64,000 nucleotides of DNA. It comes from Lindgomyces ingoldianus. Taxonomy: Eukaryota > Ascomycota > Dothideomycetes > Pleosporales > Lindgomycetaceae. Below, one piece after another: positions 22,345-33,855 of the stretch. The notes under the pieces were generated by a model, which worked only from the letters and a program-made list of their open reading frames with translations, was not told where the DNA came from and ran no database searches. The stretch's first letter is position 1, and every line of letters starts with the position of its first letter. The stretch lies in contig NW_022985190.1 in assembly GCF_010093535.1 (NCBI RefSeq), positions 387,443 through 451,442 of the forward strand, in the 5' to 3' direction. The position numbers and the translations under genes were made by a program.

Positions 22345-25086
22345 ATGAATGTTTTATATCAAAGCATAGTGATCCTCTTCTGGGTAGAGCAAGGATTGGC
22401 ATTATTTCCAGATTGTACTAATGGCCCAATGAAGAACAATGCCATTTGTGATACATCAGCCTGTGAGTGATACACAAATTATTCCTTTTTTTTTATATTT
22501 CATCTAACACGTTTCCAAGCACCTAGCGATAGAGCACGCGCTCTAGTAGCTGCATATACACTCGAGGAGAAGATCAATGCTACCGGAAGTGCTGCGCCAG
22601 GAGTTCCACGCCTTGGAATACCACCATACGAATGGTGGTCTGAAGGTCTTCATGGCATCGCTGGTCCATTCACCAACTTCTCTGATGAAGATGATTATAG
22701 CTACTCAATGTCATTCCCCCAGCCTATCACCATGGGTGCAGCATTTGATAATCAGCTTATCACGGATGTTGCGACTGTGATTTCGACTGAAGCTCGTGCA
22801 TTCAATAATGCGAATCGAACTGGACTGGACTTTTGGACCCCGAATATCAACCCATTCAAAGATCCACGGTGGGGGTGGGGACAAGGTTCGTTTCACCAAT
22901 TCGAATTGACTCTTACAAAGGGAAGTACTAAAATACTCTGCAGAAACGCCCGGGGAGGACCCATTTCATCTGTCATCCTACGTTCACGCTTTGATTACCA
23001 GCCTGCAAGGTTCTGCTTCTGACCCTTACAAGCGTGTCGTAGCTACCTGCAAGCACTATGCCGGTAAGCATACTGTAATATATACTGCACCTGTCATCTA
23101 ACATGGAAGATGAGTTGGGCAATTCACAGCAAAAATTTGTATCCTGTCGACACTCCTCAATTATAGCAAGAGGTTTAACAGATAGATTCTACCTTAGTCA
23201 TGTCCTATGTGTCTAATAACATGCTGTAGTTTTCTAAGATACGTATGCTAATGAGTCCTCAGGTTACGATGTTGAGAGCTGGAATGGTAATTACCGGTAC
23301 CAATTCAACGCCCAGATATCCCAGCAAGACCTAGTCGAATACTATCCGCCACCATTCCAGAGCTGTGTACGTGACTCTAATGTCGGCGCTTTCGTGTGTT
23401 CATACAGTAAGTTGTTTCTAATGCAACACTGGTTCATGTTTCACACTACACAGGTGCTGTAAATGGCGTCCCGACTTGCGCAGATCCATATCCTCTCCAG
23501 ACTATACTACGAGAGCACTGGGGCTGGACAAATGAGGAGCAATGGGTGACTAGCGATTGCGATGCTGTTCAAAATGTCTACCTACCCCATCAGTGGGCCT
23601 CGAGTCGCGAGGAAGCTGCTGCTGATGCGCTTATTGCCGGGACAGACATCAATTGTGGCACATACATGCCAAACCATCTTCCTGGGGCCTTCTCACAAGA
23701 TCTTGTCAATGAGACTGTTCTCGACCAAGCTCTCGTCCGTCAATATTCTTCCCTCGTACGCCTCAGATACTTCGATCCACCCGAGAATCAGCCTTACCGC
23801 CAGCTTGATTTCAGTGACGTAGCGACTAATGCTTCACAAAAGCTAGCGTACAGAGCTGCTGTTGAGGGCATTGTGCTTCTAAAGAACGATGACTTACTCC
23901 CTCTATCGCTCGACTCGTCCTCTTCCCTCGGCCTCTTTGGCGACTGGGCAAACGCAACCATGCAACTCCTCGGCAACTACTACGGCGTTGCGACGTACAT
24001 GCACAGTCCGCTCTACGCTGCCCAGCAGCTGAAATCTCGGTGCACTATGCCCAAGGTCCTGGTAGTCAGGGTGACCCAACCACCAACTCGTGGCTTTCTG
24101 TCTGGCCTGCTGCAGCTGCCAGTGATTTCATTATTTACATTGGTGGAATAGACAACAGCGTCGAATCTGAAGGTATGGATAGAGTTTCTTTGGCTTGGAC
24201 GGGCGCTCAATTAGATGTGATCGGCCAGCTCGCTAGTCTTGGAAAGCCCACGATCATAGTGCAGATGGGTGGCGGGCAGATCGATTCTTCACCTATTATC
24301 AACAACCCCAATATATCTGCCTTACTTTGGGCAGGTTATCCAGGCCAAGACGGCGGCGTCGCAATAATGGATATTATCGCTGGGAAGGCCGCACCCGCTG
24401 GCCGACTCCCGTTGACACAATACCAAGCATCTTACATAAACGAAGTCTCCATGACGGACATGTCGCTCCGTCCTGGGCCAAAAAATCCCGGTAGAACGTA
24501 TAAGTGGTATAACGGGACCGCAATCTTCGAATACGGGTTTGGAATGCACTACCCAAACTTCACTGCCGACGTCACCTCTCCACTCCAGCAATCCTACGAC
24601 ATATCAAGTTTAATGTCAGCATGTAACAAAAGCAACATCACATACCCTGATCGCTGTCCATTCGCCTCCTCGCCCATCCAAGTTGAAGTCACGAACACAG
24701 GAAATACGACATCGGACTATGTTACACTCGCTTATATATCTGGATCTTTTGGACCGGAACCATATCCTAATAAAGCACTCGTAGCATATCAACGCTTGTT
24801 TTCGATATCCGGAGGTTCGTCTAGCACGGCGAATTTGAACCTAACGCTTGGGTCTTTGGCAAGAGTTGATGAAAGTGGGAATATGGTGCTGTATCCTGGG
24901 GATTACACAATTCTGATTGATAATCATCCCCTGGCGTCTGTTGACTTTACGTTGACAGGAGAGCAAGCGGTGTTAGATAAGTGGCCGCAGCCGCCGGTGA
25001 ATAGGATGGGGAAGGGAGTGAGTGGATTTGAAGGGTATTTTGTTGGGGGGTATGGGAGCGAGCAGAGTCCTATGCGGGCTGCATGA
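22345..25086 (+). pseudogene. GH3 beta-xylosidase, secreted, with a single frameshift near 24035
   Basis: Exon 1 (ATG 22345) encodes a signal peptide, MNVLYQSIVILFWVEQGLAL, then PDCTNGP. Later exons give LEEKINATGSAAPGVPRLGI, YEWWSEGLHG, DFWTPNINPFKDPRWG, ETPGEDP, CKHYAG|YDVESWNGNYR and VTSDCDAVQNVY, where the first Asp of SDCDAV should be the nucleophile. C-terminal parts include GYPGQDGG and a fibronectin-III-like domain. Around 24029-24040 the frame shifts: the first frame ends AAQQLKSR and the next resumes with VHYAQGPGSQGD, which the family places directly after AAQQL. A one-base loss in the AAA run there would explain it. The enzyme removes xylose from xylo-oligosaccharides. It is either an inactive allele or a sequencing error; everything else looks intact. 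Introns range from about 60 to 200 bp. Confidence 0.82.
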
Positions 25087-26149
25087 AGGGTAGGATAGTT
25101 TGTCGAAGTATCTGTCTGATGGCTAAAATTATCCGGAAGAGCTGTGTCTTACTCAAATGCTACTCTCAAATTGACGAGAGTTGCTCTAAGCAAATTATAT
25201 TGTTGAATGCGGTGTCGGCGGATAACAGGCCTTGATCGATTTCGTCACTGTCCGTGCTGGATTAGGATGAAGTTCTTTAATCGCCGGTCAGCTTCCAACA
25301 TTCGCAATTCCATGCTTACCCTTTCTTTTCCAATTACGTCTAGGATCGGAAACAATACTATCCTCTAGAAGTCTCAATTTCTAAACGATCTGCTCGCCCT
25401 CTACTCTTGGCTTAATCTCTCTGATTGGTAGAATGTCCGATCCTAAGGTCCTAGACCCTGTAACATGCATTGCAACTCGGTATTATTACGGCCCAATTAT
25501 AAACCGAAGATATCCAAGAGTGAAACATCCAGGTAGCGTCCACTGACAGGGGGGCCCTGACTGCTTCTCAAATAGGCTTTCTGGATACATCAATTAGCTA
25601 TCCTCTATCTTACATGTTCTCTCAGGAGTCTCTCCTTAGCAACACCCTAAAGTTTAGCATTACGTAGGATAATATTTGGACTAGAGGTTGTTAGAGAAAG
25701 CCTAGGGGTCTTAGATATTGTGTAAAGAGGTTAAGGGAGCCTTCTAGGAGGACTTAAACGTCTTATATATGGAAATACCGCGCAGACCTAGTTTACGTTA
25801 GGTAGGAAGGCAAGCTGTGAATGTGAGAGGTGTTTAGCAAAGCTGGAAGAATAATTATAGTTAATGAAAACAAGCTATGGCCTTCTATGCCTAAGGATCT
25901 GCAGCTACAACGCAACTAGATTGCCAGAGGACTTGTTTACTTAGAGTTAAACAATCTCCGCGACTATATTGTGAAAAATTAAGTGCTCTAGAATCTCTCG
26001 AAACACCAGTTACTACAGCAACCCACTAGACAGTAGCTGCACGATTAATTGACTTGGCAGTAACTGTTACTGACTGTAAGGCTGTTTATATTTACTCTAT
26101 CTGTAAGAACGAAACTCAATTGCCGCCAGTAACGCCTTAAAGACACTAC
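25087..26149. other. Gene-free stretch, degenerate
   Basis: Dense with stops in all frames and locally rich in CTAG/TAGA words. I see no recognisable protein segment. It probably contains decayed repeat DNA. Confidence 0.4.
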
Positions 26150-27415
26150 TGACAGTAAGAGCTATGTTCTACTAAACACTGGGAACGTAAGCGCCGAAAA
26201 AGTAAACAAAAATCAAGTCCAATATTGCCTCCTATATTTCTAGTAACTCCTGCGATCGGCGCTAGATACCAAGCAACCTTCATTCCCAAAGCCGCTCCCA
26301 AGAAGCCGCAGGTGAACGCTACGATTGCGGCCTACCCAGATAGCAGCAACTCTATCTTGTCCCAAGCATCGAAATTATTGAAAGTAAGGTTTGCAGAGTG
26401 TTTTCGAAGACAGCAACCGACGGTGATTGCGGCCACGAAGCCGAATGTAACGAACGTGATTCGAGGAGCGCGGACGGCCCGGCGCCCGGAGTTTTGCGCA
26501 TGTAATGCGAAGGGGTAGTTGTTTGGGATATTATTCTATGGATGGTTAAATTGATGATTCCTTAAAGAACTCTTTGCGACGCTTACTACGATAGACCCGA
26601 GCCCATCTAGGACTAAGAGGAATTTCCCAAACCCGCCTGCTGGCTCAAGACCCAATTTGAGGGGTCCTCTGACTCCGGTATCTGTGTATACAAGCCTCTA
26701 GGCATGATGATTTCCGTCTCGCTATACGGCGTGGTGCCGAGGGTTTAGACCAAAATCGTAGGGTGAAAATACCAATGTAGGCGGCAATAAAGATCTTGCA
26801 TCGTGGCGTGCTAGCAAGAATATTTACATTTTAGTCCGCTGCGCAATTGATCTAGGAAACCGCAAAGGAGAAAATGATAACGATAAATGAGACAGCAGAC
26901 GCGGCTCCGCTGGCACGGGCTGACGATTTGATCGCACTGCCACCGAAACGCTTCGGTCTGGAACCCGCTGTCACGCGCCAAACGATAAACGATGGGATCT
27001 AAAGAAAGGTGTCAGACGATGAATCCAAGTGATTCCCGGAACGCAGATGAACCACGCCGTAGTGCAAATGATGATAACACCAGCCTACTGAGGGCATTTG
27101 CCATTGAAAAGAGCATAAATCACAGATGCTCCTGAGATGGAGTTGGTTGTGTTCCAGCTAGTGGCGCTGACCACTGAAAAGACTATGACTAGGAGGCTAC
27201 CCTAATATCCGAAGAGTATCGCGAGAAGGTAGTCATTCGTAGGCTAGCCAAGCGGAATGTTACAGCGAAAGCGAGCAGGAGACAAGAGACCACATTCACG
27301 ACCAAGATGATAGCGAAGCAATCCCAGAATGCCAGCCCATAACAACCCCGACCATGCTTGTAGTCAGAGCTGCAACAGCCACGCTAGCACTCAGCCTATG
27401 TTGTGTTAGCCTTGG
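26150..27415 (-). pseudogene. NCS1 family purine-cytosine permease (Fcy2-like) relic
   Basis: Minus-strand translation in shifting frames recovers ordered segments of an Fcy2-type transporter: YGLAFWDCFAIILVVNVVS, then LRMTTFSRYS (the family has LRQMxxSRYSFGYY), SATSWNTTNSISGASVI, AGVIIICTTAWFICVPGI, then NNYPFALHAQNSGRRAVRAP with RITFVTFGFVAA, and AAIVAFTCGFLGAALGMK followed by VAWYLAPIAGVTRNIGG. Stops and frameshifts separate them. The N-terminal part is missing where a diverged repeat begins at about 27416. Such proton symporters import cytosine, adenine or related bases; this copy cannot be functional. Boundaries are approximate. Confidence 0.75.
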
Positions 27416-27556
27416 AACAGTTTACCGTAGTAACTCTATGTCCGAGGACTTTGGTCGCCTTTTTGGGAGGTCTTCTGTCACCGCTTTTGGAGTCACTTGC
27501 ACCCAATGTGCCTAGTCTAACCTCTACAACCCCGCCAGCTTTTCTCGCCTAGTTAT
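27416..27556. repeat. Diverged direct repeat, copy A
   Basis: Shares a collinear alignment with 28231-28374, including TCTTGCACC-like and AGTCTAA blocks and GGGAGGT(C/G)TTCT. Differences are largely C/T and G/A. It abuts the truncated end of the permease relic, which suggests a mobile-element end. Confidence 0.6.
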
Positions 27557-27639
27557 CAAAGAACTAAAGATGCCGCTGACCACCGATCAACGCAATGGTG
27601 GTCGAAGAAGTGTCAGCGGCGGTCCCTTTAAATGCACAT

Positions 27640-27890
27640 TTGGATGTAGATACCGAACTAAGCAGGCCTTCGATTGGAGACGTCACCAAGCGAAACGTAA
27701 ACCCCAACAATTATAGATGTGCTATTTGAGCCACCAAAGAGGTGAACTGAATCCCTTACTCGGGAATCAAATCGACTTCGATCCAAGAGAACGCACCCTC
27801 GCAGGCCGCCTGTCGACATCACCATTACTCCTAGACCTCCGAAGCGTGGATGATATGCTATGTCTACAGAGTCCTTCACTTTAGGAAGCT
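27640..27890 (+). pseudogene. Possible C2H2 zinc-finger fragment
   Basis: The plus strand reads CTFGCRYRTKQAFDWRRHQA, followed by PQQ, a stop, then MCYL. Cys-x3-Cys, Phe-Asp-Trp-x-x-His and the PQxxxxC tail resemble the fungal C2H2 type in which DWKRHE is followed by PxxWxC. A stop and lack of further motifs show it is broken. It lies between two copies of a diverged direct repeat. Weak call. Confidence 0.3.
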
Positions 27891-28230
27891 CTCTTTGGTC
27901 ACTTTGAAGATGAAATAAAATTGAAGACGAAATTCAAGATGATGGAGAGATGGGGGTTAAAATAAATGCATATTGATGTACAGACTAAAAAGCAGCTATT
28001 ATGGCTTAATTTCACTTTTTAACTTTTATCGTTATTTAGAAAGTTTTTGGTAAATAAAGTTGAACTCAGTGTTTAATATGTAGCAGATTTTATTACTTAC
28101 AACCCGCTAGCACCATAAACCCCCTTTTTTGACCTCATACCTGTTAATTTTCATATTGATTAACACTTTCCTATCCTGGCCTTTAACCTGGGCTGTGGGG
28201 TGTATAGGTATCTTAGATCTAGGGTAGGAA

Positions 28231-28374
28231 TAGAGTTTACCTAAGTAACGCTATGTCTGGGGACTTTTGACACCTTCTTGGGAGGTGTTCTCTCGCTACT
28301 TTTAGAGTTACTTGCACCAAAAGTGCTAAGTCTAATCCCTGTAACCCTGTCAGCTCTTATTAAGCTATTTACTG
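28231..28374. repeat. Diverged direct repeat, copy B
   Basis: Partner of 27416-27556, same orientation, offset about 815 bp. It is more AT-rich than copy A, and most mismatches are transitions, as RIP would cause. Confidence 0.6.
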
Positions 28375-29313
28375 CACCTCCCTATGCTTTTATGCCTCTT
28401 GGATTAGAAAATGTATAATACCTAAACGAGCTTAAAAATATACCTACATCTATAATATTAACATACTGTTAACGATTTGTTTACTATGTTTGCCTTGCTA
28501 GAATATTGCTTTGTCTACAGTTAGAGAAGCCTAACGCGCATTCGCTTGCGTTTTATATCTTGCTGTCTTTGCTCGCGCCTTGTTATATTATATAGCTCCT
28601 CTTTCCTGTGCTTATTTAATGCAAGCTCTTGTTACAATTAGCAGCCTAGTTGGTGCAATCTCCTATTAGTCTGTCTTGTTAAACTGTAATTGTGCTGCTC
28701 TAGTAGCTATTATGCGCCTCTCTAGCTTCTTTCATTACAGATACTAAATTAGACGAAAGTGAGGAAGATGCTGAGAATCAACAAGCAGGGGAAGCAGACG
28801 GTGGAGATGGTATACTAGAGGTAGCGAAATCGTTAGCCGATAGCGGTAGACAATCTTGCCCCTTAACGAAGCACCGTGATAGCGGAATTCTGTAAGAAGA
28901 CTGCAATAAAGACTAGACAGATCTGGAGGCTAGAAAGGATTCTGAACAGGCATGTCGAAAGAATTCCGCAAAGTCAACGTCTAAGAGCGGGTTGGTAGTT
29001 TTCGGATTTAGATTACTAACCCACCAGACAAAGCTTACAAGTCAGCAGAAGAAGGCTCTACAATTGTTGAAGGTCAACTAGAGAGTATTGGTGAGACCGG
29101 AAAGTGTGATTTTAATGGACAGCAAAACTACTTGAAGATGTGGGTAAAAAAATACCTAGAAACACAGGGATAAGGAACCTATCTCCTGCCCGAGGACCAA
29201 TGTTGGGATGTGTTTGACAGATATGATCATGAATATGTAAAAGACATGCATAAACTGCCGCCACCCAGAAATACAGACGAATGATTATATTTGTACATCG
29301 CATGTCAACTTTA
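28375..29313. other. Gene-free degenerate stretch
   Basis: Stop-rich and partly AT-rich. Minus-strand translation of 28500-28740 is Lys/Arg/Gln-rich, like the basic tail of a transposase or gag protein, but nothing specific can be named. Confidence 0.35.
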
Positions 29314-31335
29314 TCAGAACTGGCAGGGTTTTTGACGACTATATCCTTCTCCAAATACACTCTGAAGTAACTCGGGTTCGCGGGAAATATACACGGTTCC
29401 TACTAGAAATAAAAATACTGCAGGCCAATAAGCAAACCAGAGCCATGCGGATTGGGGCAATTGGGGTAGGCTAAAGAACGCCTAAAGAACTCAGCAAGTG
29501 TGAAAAATTCTTAGACAGGGAATGTTTTGTCTTACAGTTACCGACGTAAAAGGGAGAAAGAGCTGGAAATATTAGCATGCCTAACTACAACTTGCAAGCA
29601 CGTGTTGGGGGACATCATTAAAGAGACTTACCATAGTAATCCTTGTCAAGATGCTTATTTTATTTCCTTGGCGCGTCGCCTCCGCACTTTCTTTAAAAGC
29701 CGAGGCATTCACAAGCTTCAAATGATTAGTAACCTGCATTTGCATTTCCATGCTGTACAGGAACATACCCCATCTCGCATACTTTTGAAGAGTTCTAACT
29801 TTTGAGCCATGAGCTCATGCAAGACCCTTAATTCCGAAACTGACTCCCGGATAGATCCCAAATACTTTTGCCACCAGTTGTAAAGTATGACGCTCTCCAC
29901 CTCATAAAGACTGCCATAGCTATCATAGTACTCATCCCATGCCCTTATCGTGCTAATGAGCTGATCTCTGAATAGACGTATCGTTGACTCCGCCTCGGTA
30001 AGCTCCGATGTCCTAGTCAACATAGGGTCATCAGGGAGCTTATATAACCGCTCCTTGTCGCAATTAGCGAGATGTGAATGTGACACTTAACAAGTGTTCG
30101 AGCACCAACATAGTACTTCAATCGTTCAACGAAGCAGTTGATCAGCGCCGTCCATTCCTCTCTGGCCTGAAATATCCTATGGGATTGCACCGCTAGCGCA
30201 TACTGACGGGGATTCCAAACTGGATATTGAAGCCAAAGGGACCCACCAGAAGGAGCATCTAGGGGGCTGGTTGTATCTAAATAGGAATCACGACTTTGTT
30301 CGCTTTCAAAAAACGTGTCCACGAAACAGATAACAGAGTACAGGCGCTCATCAATACCAGTTAACAGGAATGAAGTCTGTGCCTCATAGTAGTAGGCCTC
30401 TTCATCGCCTGGTCGAGGTAATGGCAGCAACTTATGTGCTTGAAAATCGTCCTCTCCCTTTCTTCGGTTATCCAGACTAGGCGGCCCTTCCCGAAGAGCG
30501 AAATATGGTATATGAAACTCGATAGTATATGTCCCAGACTATACAATCAGCGCCGAATTACAGTCTTGGTGAAGTATTCCATACTAATGATATGCGAAAC
30601 TGAGTTCGGGAAAGTAGATGGTTATGCAAGAACTTTCGTAGAATAGGTATCGAACGAGTCGGTGCAGTACCAATAATGGCCATAGCACAAGACGAAGTCA
30701 TATGGGACACATATCTAGTATGCATAAGCAAAGTTTTTAGGATAATCAATTTCCCTAAAACACACAAAGTTCGTCTCTCTGCACCATTGAGTCGTCTCTA
30801 GAGTAATATTAGAGCAAAACTTGATGGCAAAGAGGTTTGCGCTTACATTTTCGGTCAGTCTCTGCACCAACTGACACAAGTCTAATTCCTCCGTAGATAC
30901 ATTAGTCCCTTGGGGAGGGTATCTGAGGTACGCATCGGAGTCCCAGTGACGTGTTGTTGTAGAGGTGTCTATTGGGTCGCGTCTTTCATCTAGAATTATT
31001 ATGCTTGGGGTAGGTCTAGTGGATAGTGCGCCTTGATTAAGATCGGCGAAGTCTGCACTGGAGAGGTAGCTGCGCAAGGCCGAGAAGCGAAACTTGCCTG
31101 GTGGTTCGAGGCGATCCTTCGAGTATTTCAGTAATGTCTCAATAAAGTTATCCTTATCGCCCCTTTCCAAATACTCGAACAAAGAAACACCACTTGGAAA
31201 TGCCAGTCGATCCTCGCGCCCATCCTCTGCAATATACAACCCTTCTGCCCTTTGTCGGCTGTACTTCTCCTCCCATACGCTGTTCAAAGCGCCACTTTGA
31301 CGCTTAACGGTGCCCATAAATGAGGTATTACCCAA
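29314..31335 (-). CDS. CorA-like membrane protein (fungal CorA-like Mg2+ transporter domain)
   Basis: Multi-exon gene from ATG 31335 (MGNTSFMGTVKRQ). The middle exons give YTIEFHIPYFALREGPPSLD and LYSVICFVDTFFESEQSR; a charged helical region (TEAESTIRLFRDQLISTIRA, VSELRVLHELMAQKLELFKS) follows. The end is assembled through two short introns: SAEATRQGNKISILTRITM, then LFLPFTSVT, then AFFSLPQLPQSAWLWFAYW and PAVFLFLVGTVYISREPELL, stopping at TGA 29314-29316. ISILTxITxxFLP followed by a second hydrophobic helix is the CorA-like two-helix C-terminus. The exon structure between 30550 and 30720 is unresolved. These fungal proteins are widespread but uncharacterised; a bona fide GMN motif is not seen, so transport is not assured. 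Confidence 0.62.
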
Positions 31336-31693
31336 GTTAGTAAAACTACAGTCCTATATAATCGAGATTTAATTGGGATTATTTTGGGAGAAGTAGATGT
31401 TTATATGCGAAAGACGAAGAGGAGAATATGCCTCGCAACCAAATCAGGCTTAGGGCTCTGCAGGGATTGCGCCAGTAGGCACCAGACACGTTTGCAGGAC
31501 CTTCACCGGTCGGGGATAATTCCTGCACCTGAGCGTATATACAATGAAAAAGCTATTACCCGTGGTGTTCCGGATGCCCTCTTGACGTACAGCACATAAA
31601 ATTAATGCAAGCACAAGTAACGCGGGCGCTTTCGTTGATCAGAAACAGCTAAATCAATCTACCACTTCGTCTACCTCTCTTATATAATTTTCA

Positions 31694-32190
31694 ATGGCGA
31701 TATGGCCTCAGTCTTGCCCTGTTATATGGACCTGTGTATGAAAACTCTCACAACTAATCGGAGATAGTGTCTCACAATGTTAGTGCAATGGAAACTGCAA
31801 CCAAACAAATTCCGTGGATGTGGAAGAATGCCAGAATGAGAAGTGCAAACACACCAAATGTGCACAATGCAAAGCAAGCACAATAGTGACAGAGCATTTG
31901 ACTCTACCACTAAAACCTTGCTTTTTTGAACCGAAGATGTTGAGCCCGCCGAATGACTTGTGGATATGCGTAAGCCATCAACGCTGATCAAATGCTCGAA
32001 AGCTAACAAAACGGAGTGTGAATGTGGTACTACGAACTTGATAGAACTTTCGCCAAGGAGTTGTCCAATATGTGCACACGCTCGGTGCGGTAATTGTCCA
32101 CCCTCGGCGTCCAACAATGTTGGCAAGGTAGGGCTGCGTTCTATGCCCATGGTTTCCTTTCCTACTATACTTTTGAGGGGGTTTCCTTAG
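31694..32190 (+). CDS. Small Cys-rich zinc-ribbon-like fungal protein
   Basis: Exon 1 (31694-31735) encodes MAIWPQSCPVIWTC. A 48-bp intron with a CTAAT branch point and TTAG acceptor leads to CNGNCNQTNSVDVEECQNEK and CKHTKCAQCKAST. A second module further on reads KCSKANKTECECG then SCPICAHARCGNC, before a stop at 32190. Two repeats of CxxC...CxxCxHxxCxxC are characteristic of short fungal zinc-ribbon proteins of unknown function. The join between DLWIC (31969) and KCSK changes frame. GTAAGC stands at the expected donor, but no good acceptor is seen 45 bp or more downstream, so an unusual intron or a one-base frameshift is present. Missed by simple ORF finding because of its small exons. Confidence 0.5.
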
Positions 32191-33290
32191 AATAGGAGTT
32201 AGTTAGGAATATAGGTGTTTTTCTTTTTCGAGTAGTAGTTCTTCTCTGAACTTCGTGGTGGTTGTGCTCCATCTCTCGTCTTACCTGTAATGAAGCTAGA
32301 GCCACAAAGGGATTCACGCTAAAACCATTTTCTTAAACAATATACAGTGGTGTCCTTATGATGCTCCTCTGTTTGCAGTAGTCACGCATTGCTCACACGA
32401 TAGTCGTATGCGTCGCACGATGGTCTCATGTTGCCGGGACTTACCCCTTTTTGCATATATATATAGACACCTAGGTACACTCCTTTAGCAATCAACTCAG
32501 CTCCTCATCTCTGCTCCTACCAAAAGCTTCACATCCTTACTATCTGCATTGACTTCTCGCAGATGACATCCTGGCCCTTGCTGTCCAAAAAGTGCTGACA
32601 TCATAACTGCGGCACAGTCACGCTGCCGGGTCAATGACATGGCTGCTATCCATCTGCACGACTATCTTAAGTCCAGTATTATCGCCTTGCATAGTTGACT
32701 TACTAGTGACAAGGGTGCGGCTCGTGAGACCTAAAATAGATGTGAACAGCTGTGGGGCGTACATGCTGAGCCTGGATTTTTAGTTGTAAATAAATTCTGT
32801 AGCATTATTGGCTACATAACTACCATAGTCCCAAATTTGAAATTCAGTATATTCAGTCGGCAACTGGTGGTGGTAAGAGCAGGGACTGCGCTAAACACGA
32901 AAAGAGAGTCCCTGGATAGAGAATACCCCAGATTGTCACAGAACACCGAACATGACTAGGATAGAGTTAATCTGCTGCACTTCTTCCTGGGATCTAGGAG
33001 AGGGTTTAGAGGATGCATGATTCTGCTCTGAATTGCTAATAATTGTCATGTTCTACATTCGATGATAAGAAGCAGTATTTTCGTACTGTCTAGAGCCGTC
33101 CTAGGTCTGCCACATATGAAATGAATTTTGCTAAAAGTTTCGGAAATAACTAGGCAAAGTCTTCTTGAATTCCCAGATTGACATCGGCATATGATGGGTT
33201 CGATTTGGGCTAGAATCCGGACGAAGCTTCTTATGAAACGCGGCGACTACGTCTCCCATCGTATGCGCGACGTGACATGGGAGACCGATA
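32191..33290. other. Gene-free stretch
   Basis: About 1.1 kb with no convincing frame, RNA or repeat. It contains one ATATATATATA run near 32455. Confidence 0.4.
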
Positions 33291-33298
33291 GCATGGGG

Positions 33299-33807
33299 TC
33301 AGGATACCAAGGGTAGGGTTAATCCGTCGCGTCTATGAAAGTTGCGAGACGGTGAAAGCTGATCTTCGTAGGCACGAAGTAGTCGACGCGGAGTAACTGC
33401 TTCAAAATTGATTATATGGTAAGTGAGATGGCGAGTACGCTCGTCAGCAGTGTCTATTGAGATTTTAATGATTGCAGTTGATAAGTAGACTATCTCGGAT
33501 AGTGGTAATTGATGCACTGCAGCTGAATGACTCTTGATAAGTAGACTATCTCGGATAGTGGTAATTGATGCACTGCAGCTGAATGACTCTTGAGGGACTG
33601 ATTGTAGACGAGGCGCTGAGCGAAGTGAAAGCCCATTGGCACAAACTGTGAGCGAGGCTGATCTGTAACATCATAAGCGCAAGCGAAGAAATTCCGTCGG
33701 TAAGGAGGACCGTACCAAGCAAGAATGTCCACTCTTTCCTCCACGCCTATAGCGCGGCTTGTTGTTCTAGGAAGGTCGGCAGTTGAGCTGCAGCTCCTAT
33801 AAATCAT
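33299..33807 (-). pseudogene. Unrecognised ORF broken by a 56-bp tandem duplication
   Basis: Two overlapping minus-strand frames, 33490-33807 and 33299-33517, both read HQLPLSEIVYLS because the DNA encoding it is duplicated. The extra 56 bp is not a multiple of three, so it moves translation out of the downstream frame. With one copy only, the two halves would form one ORF of about 150 residues. No domain is recognised and coding status is unproven. Confidence 0.3.
33478..33589. repeat. Perfect tandem duplication, 2 x 56 bp
   Basis: Copies at 33478-33533 and 33534-33589 look identical base for base. Identity implies a recent event, or an assembly artefact. Confidence 0.9.
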
Positions 33808-33855
33808 CTGGTATGAATGAACTTCTAATACAATTCTTAACTCAAAATTCGTAGC

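Noticed and set aside
29112..29360. Minus-strand 82-residue frame as an independent gene
   Set aside because: It overlaps the last exon of the CorA-like gene in another frame and has no motif of its own.
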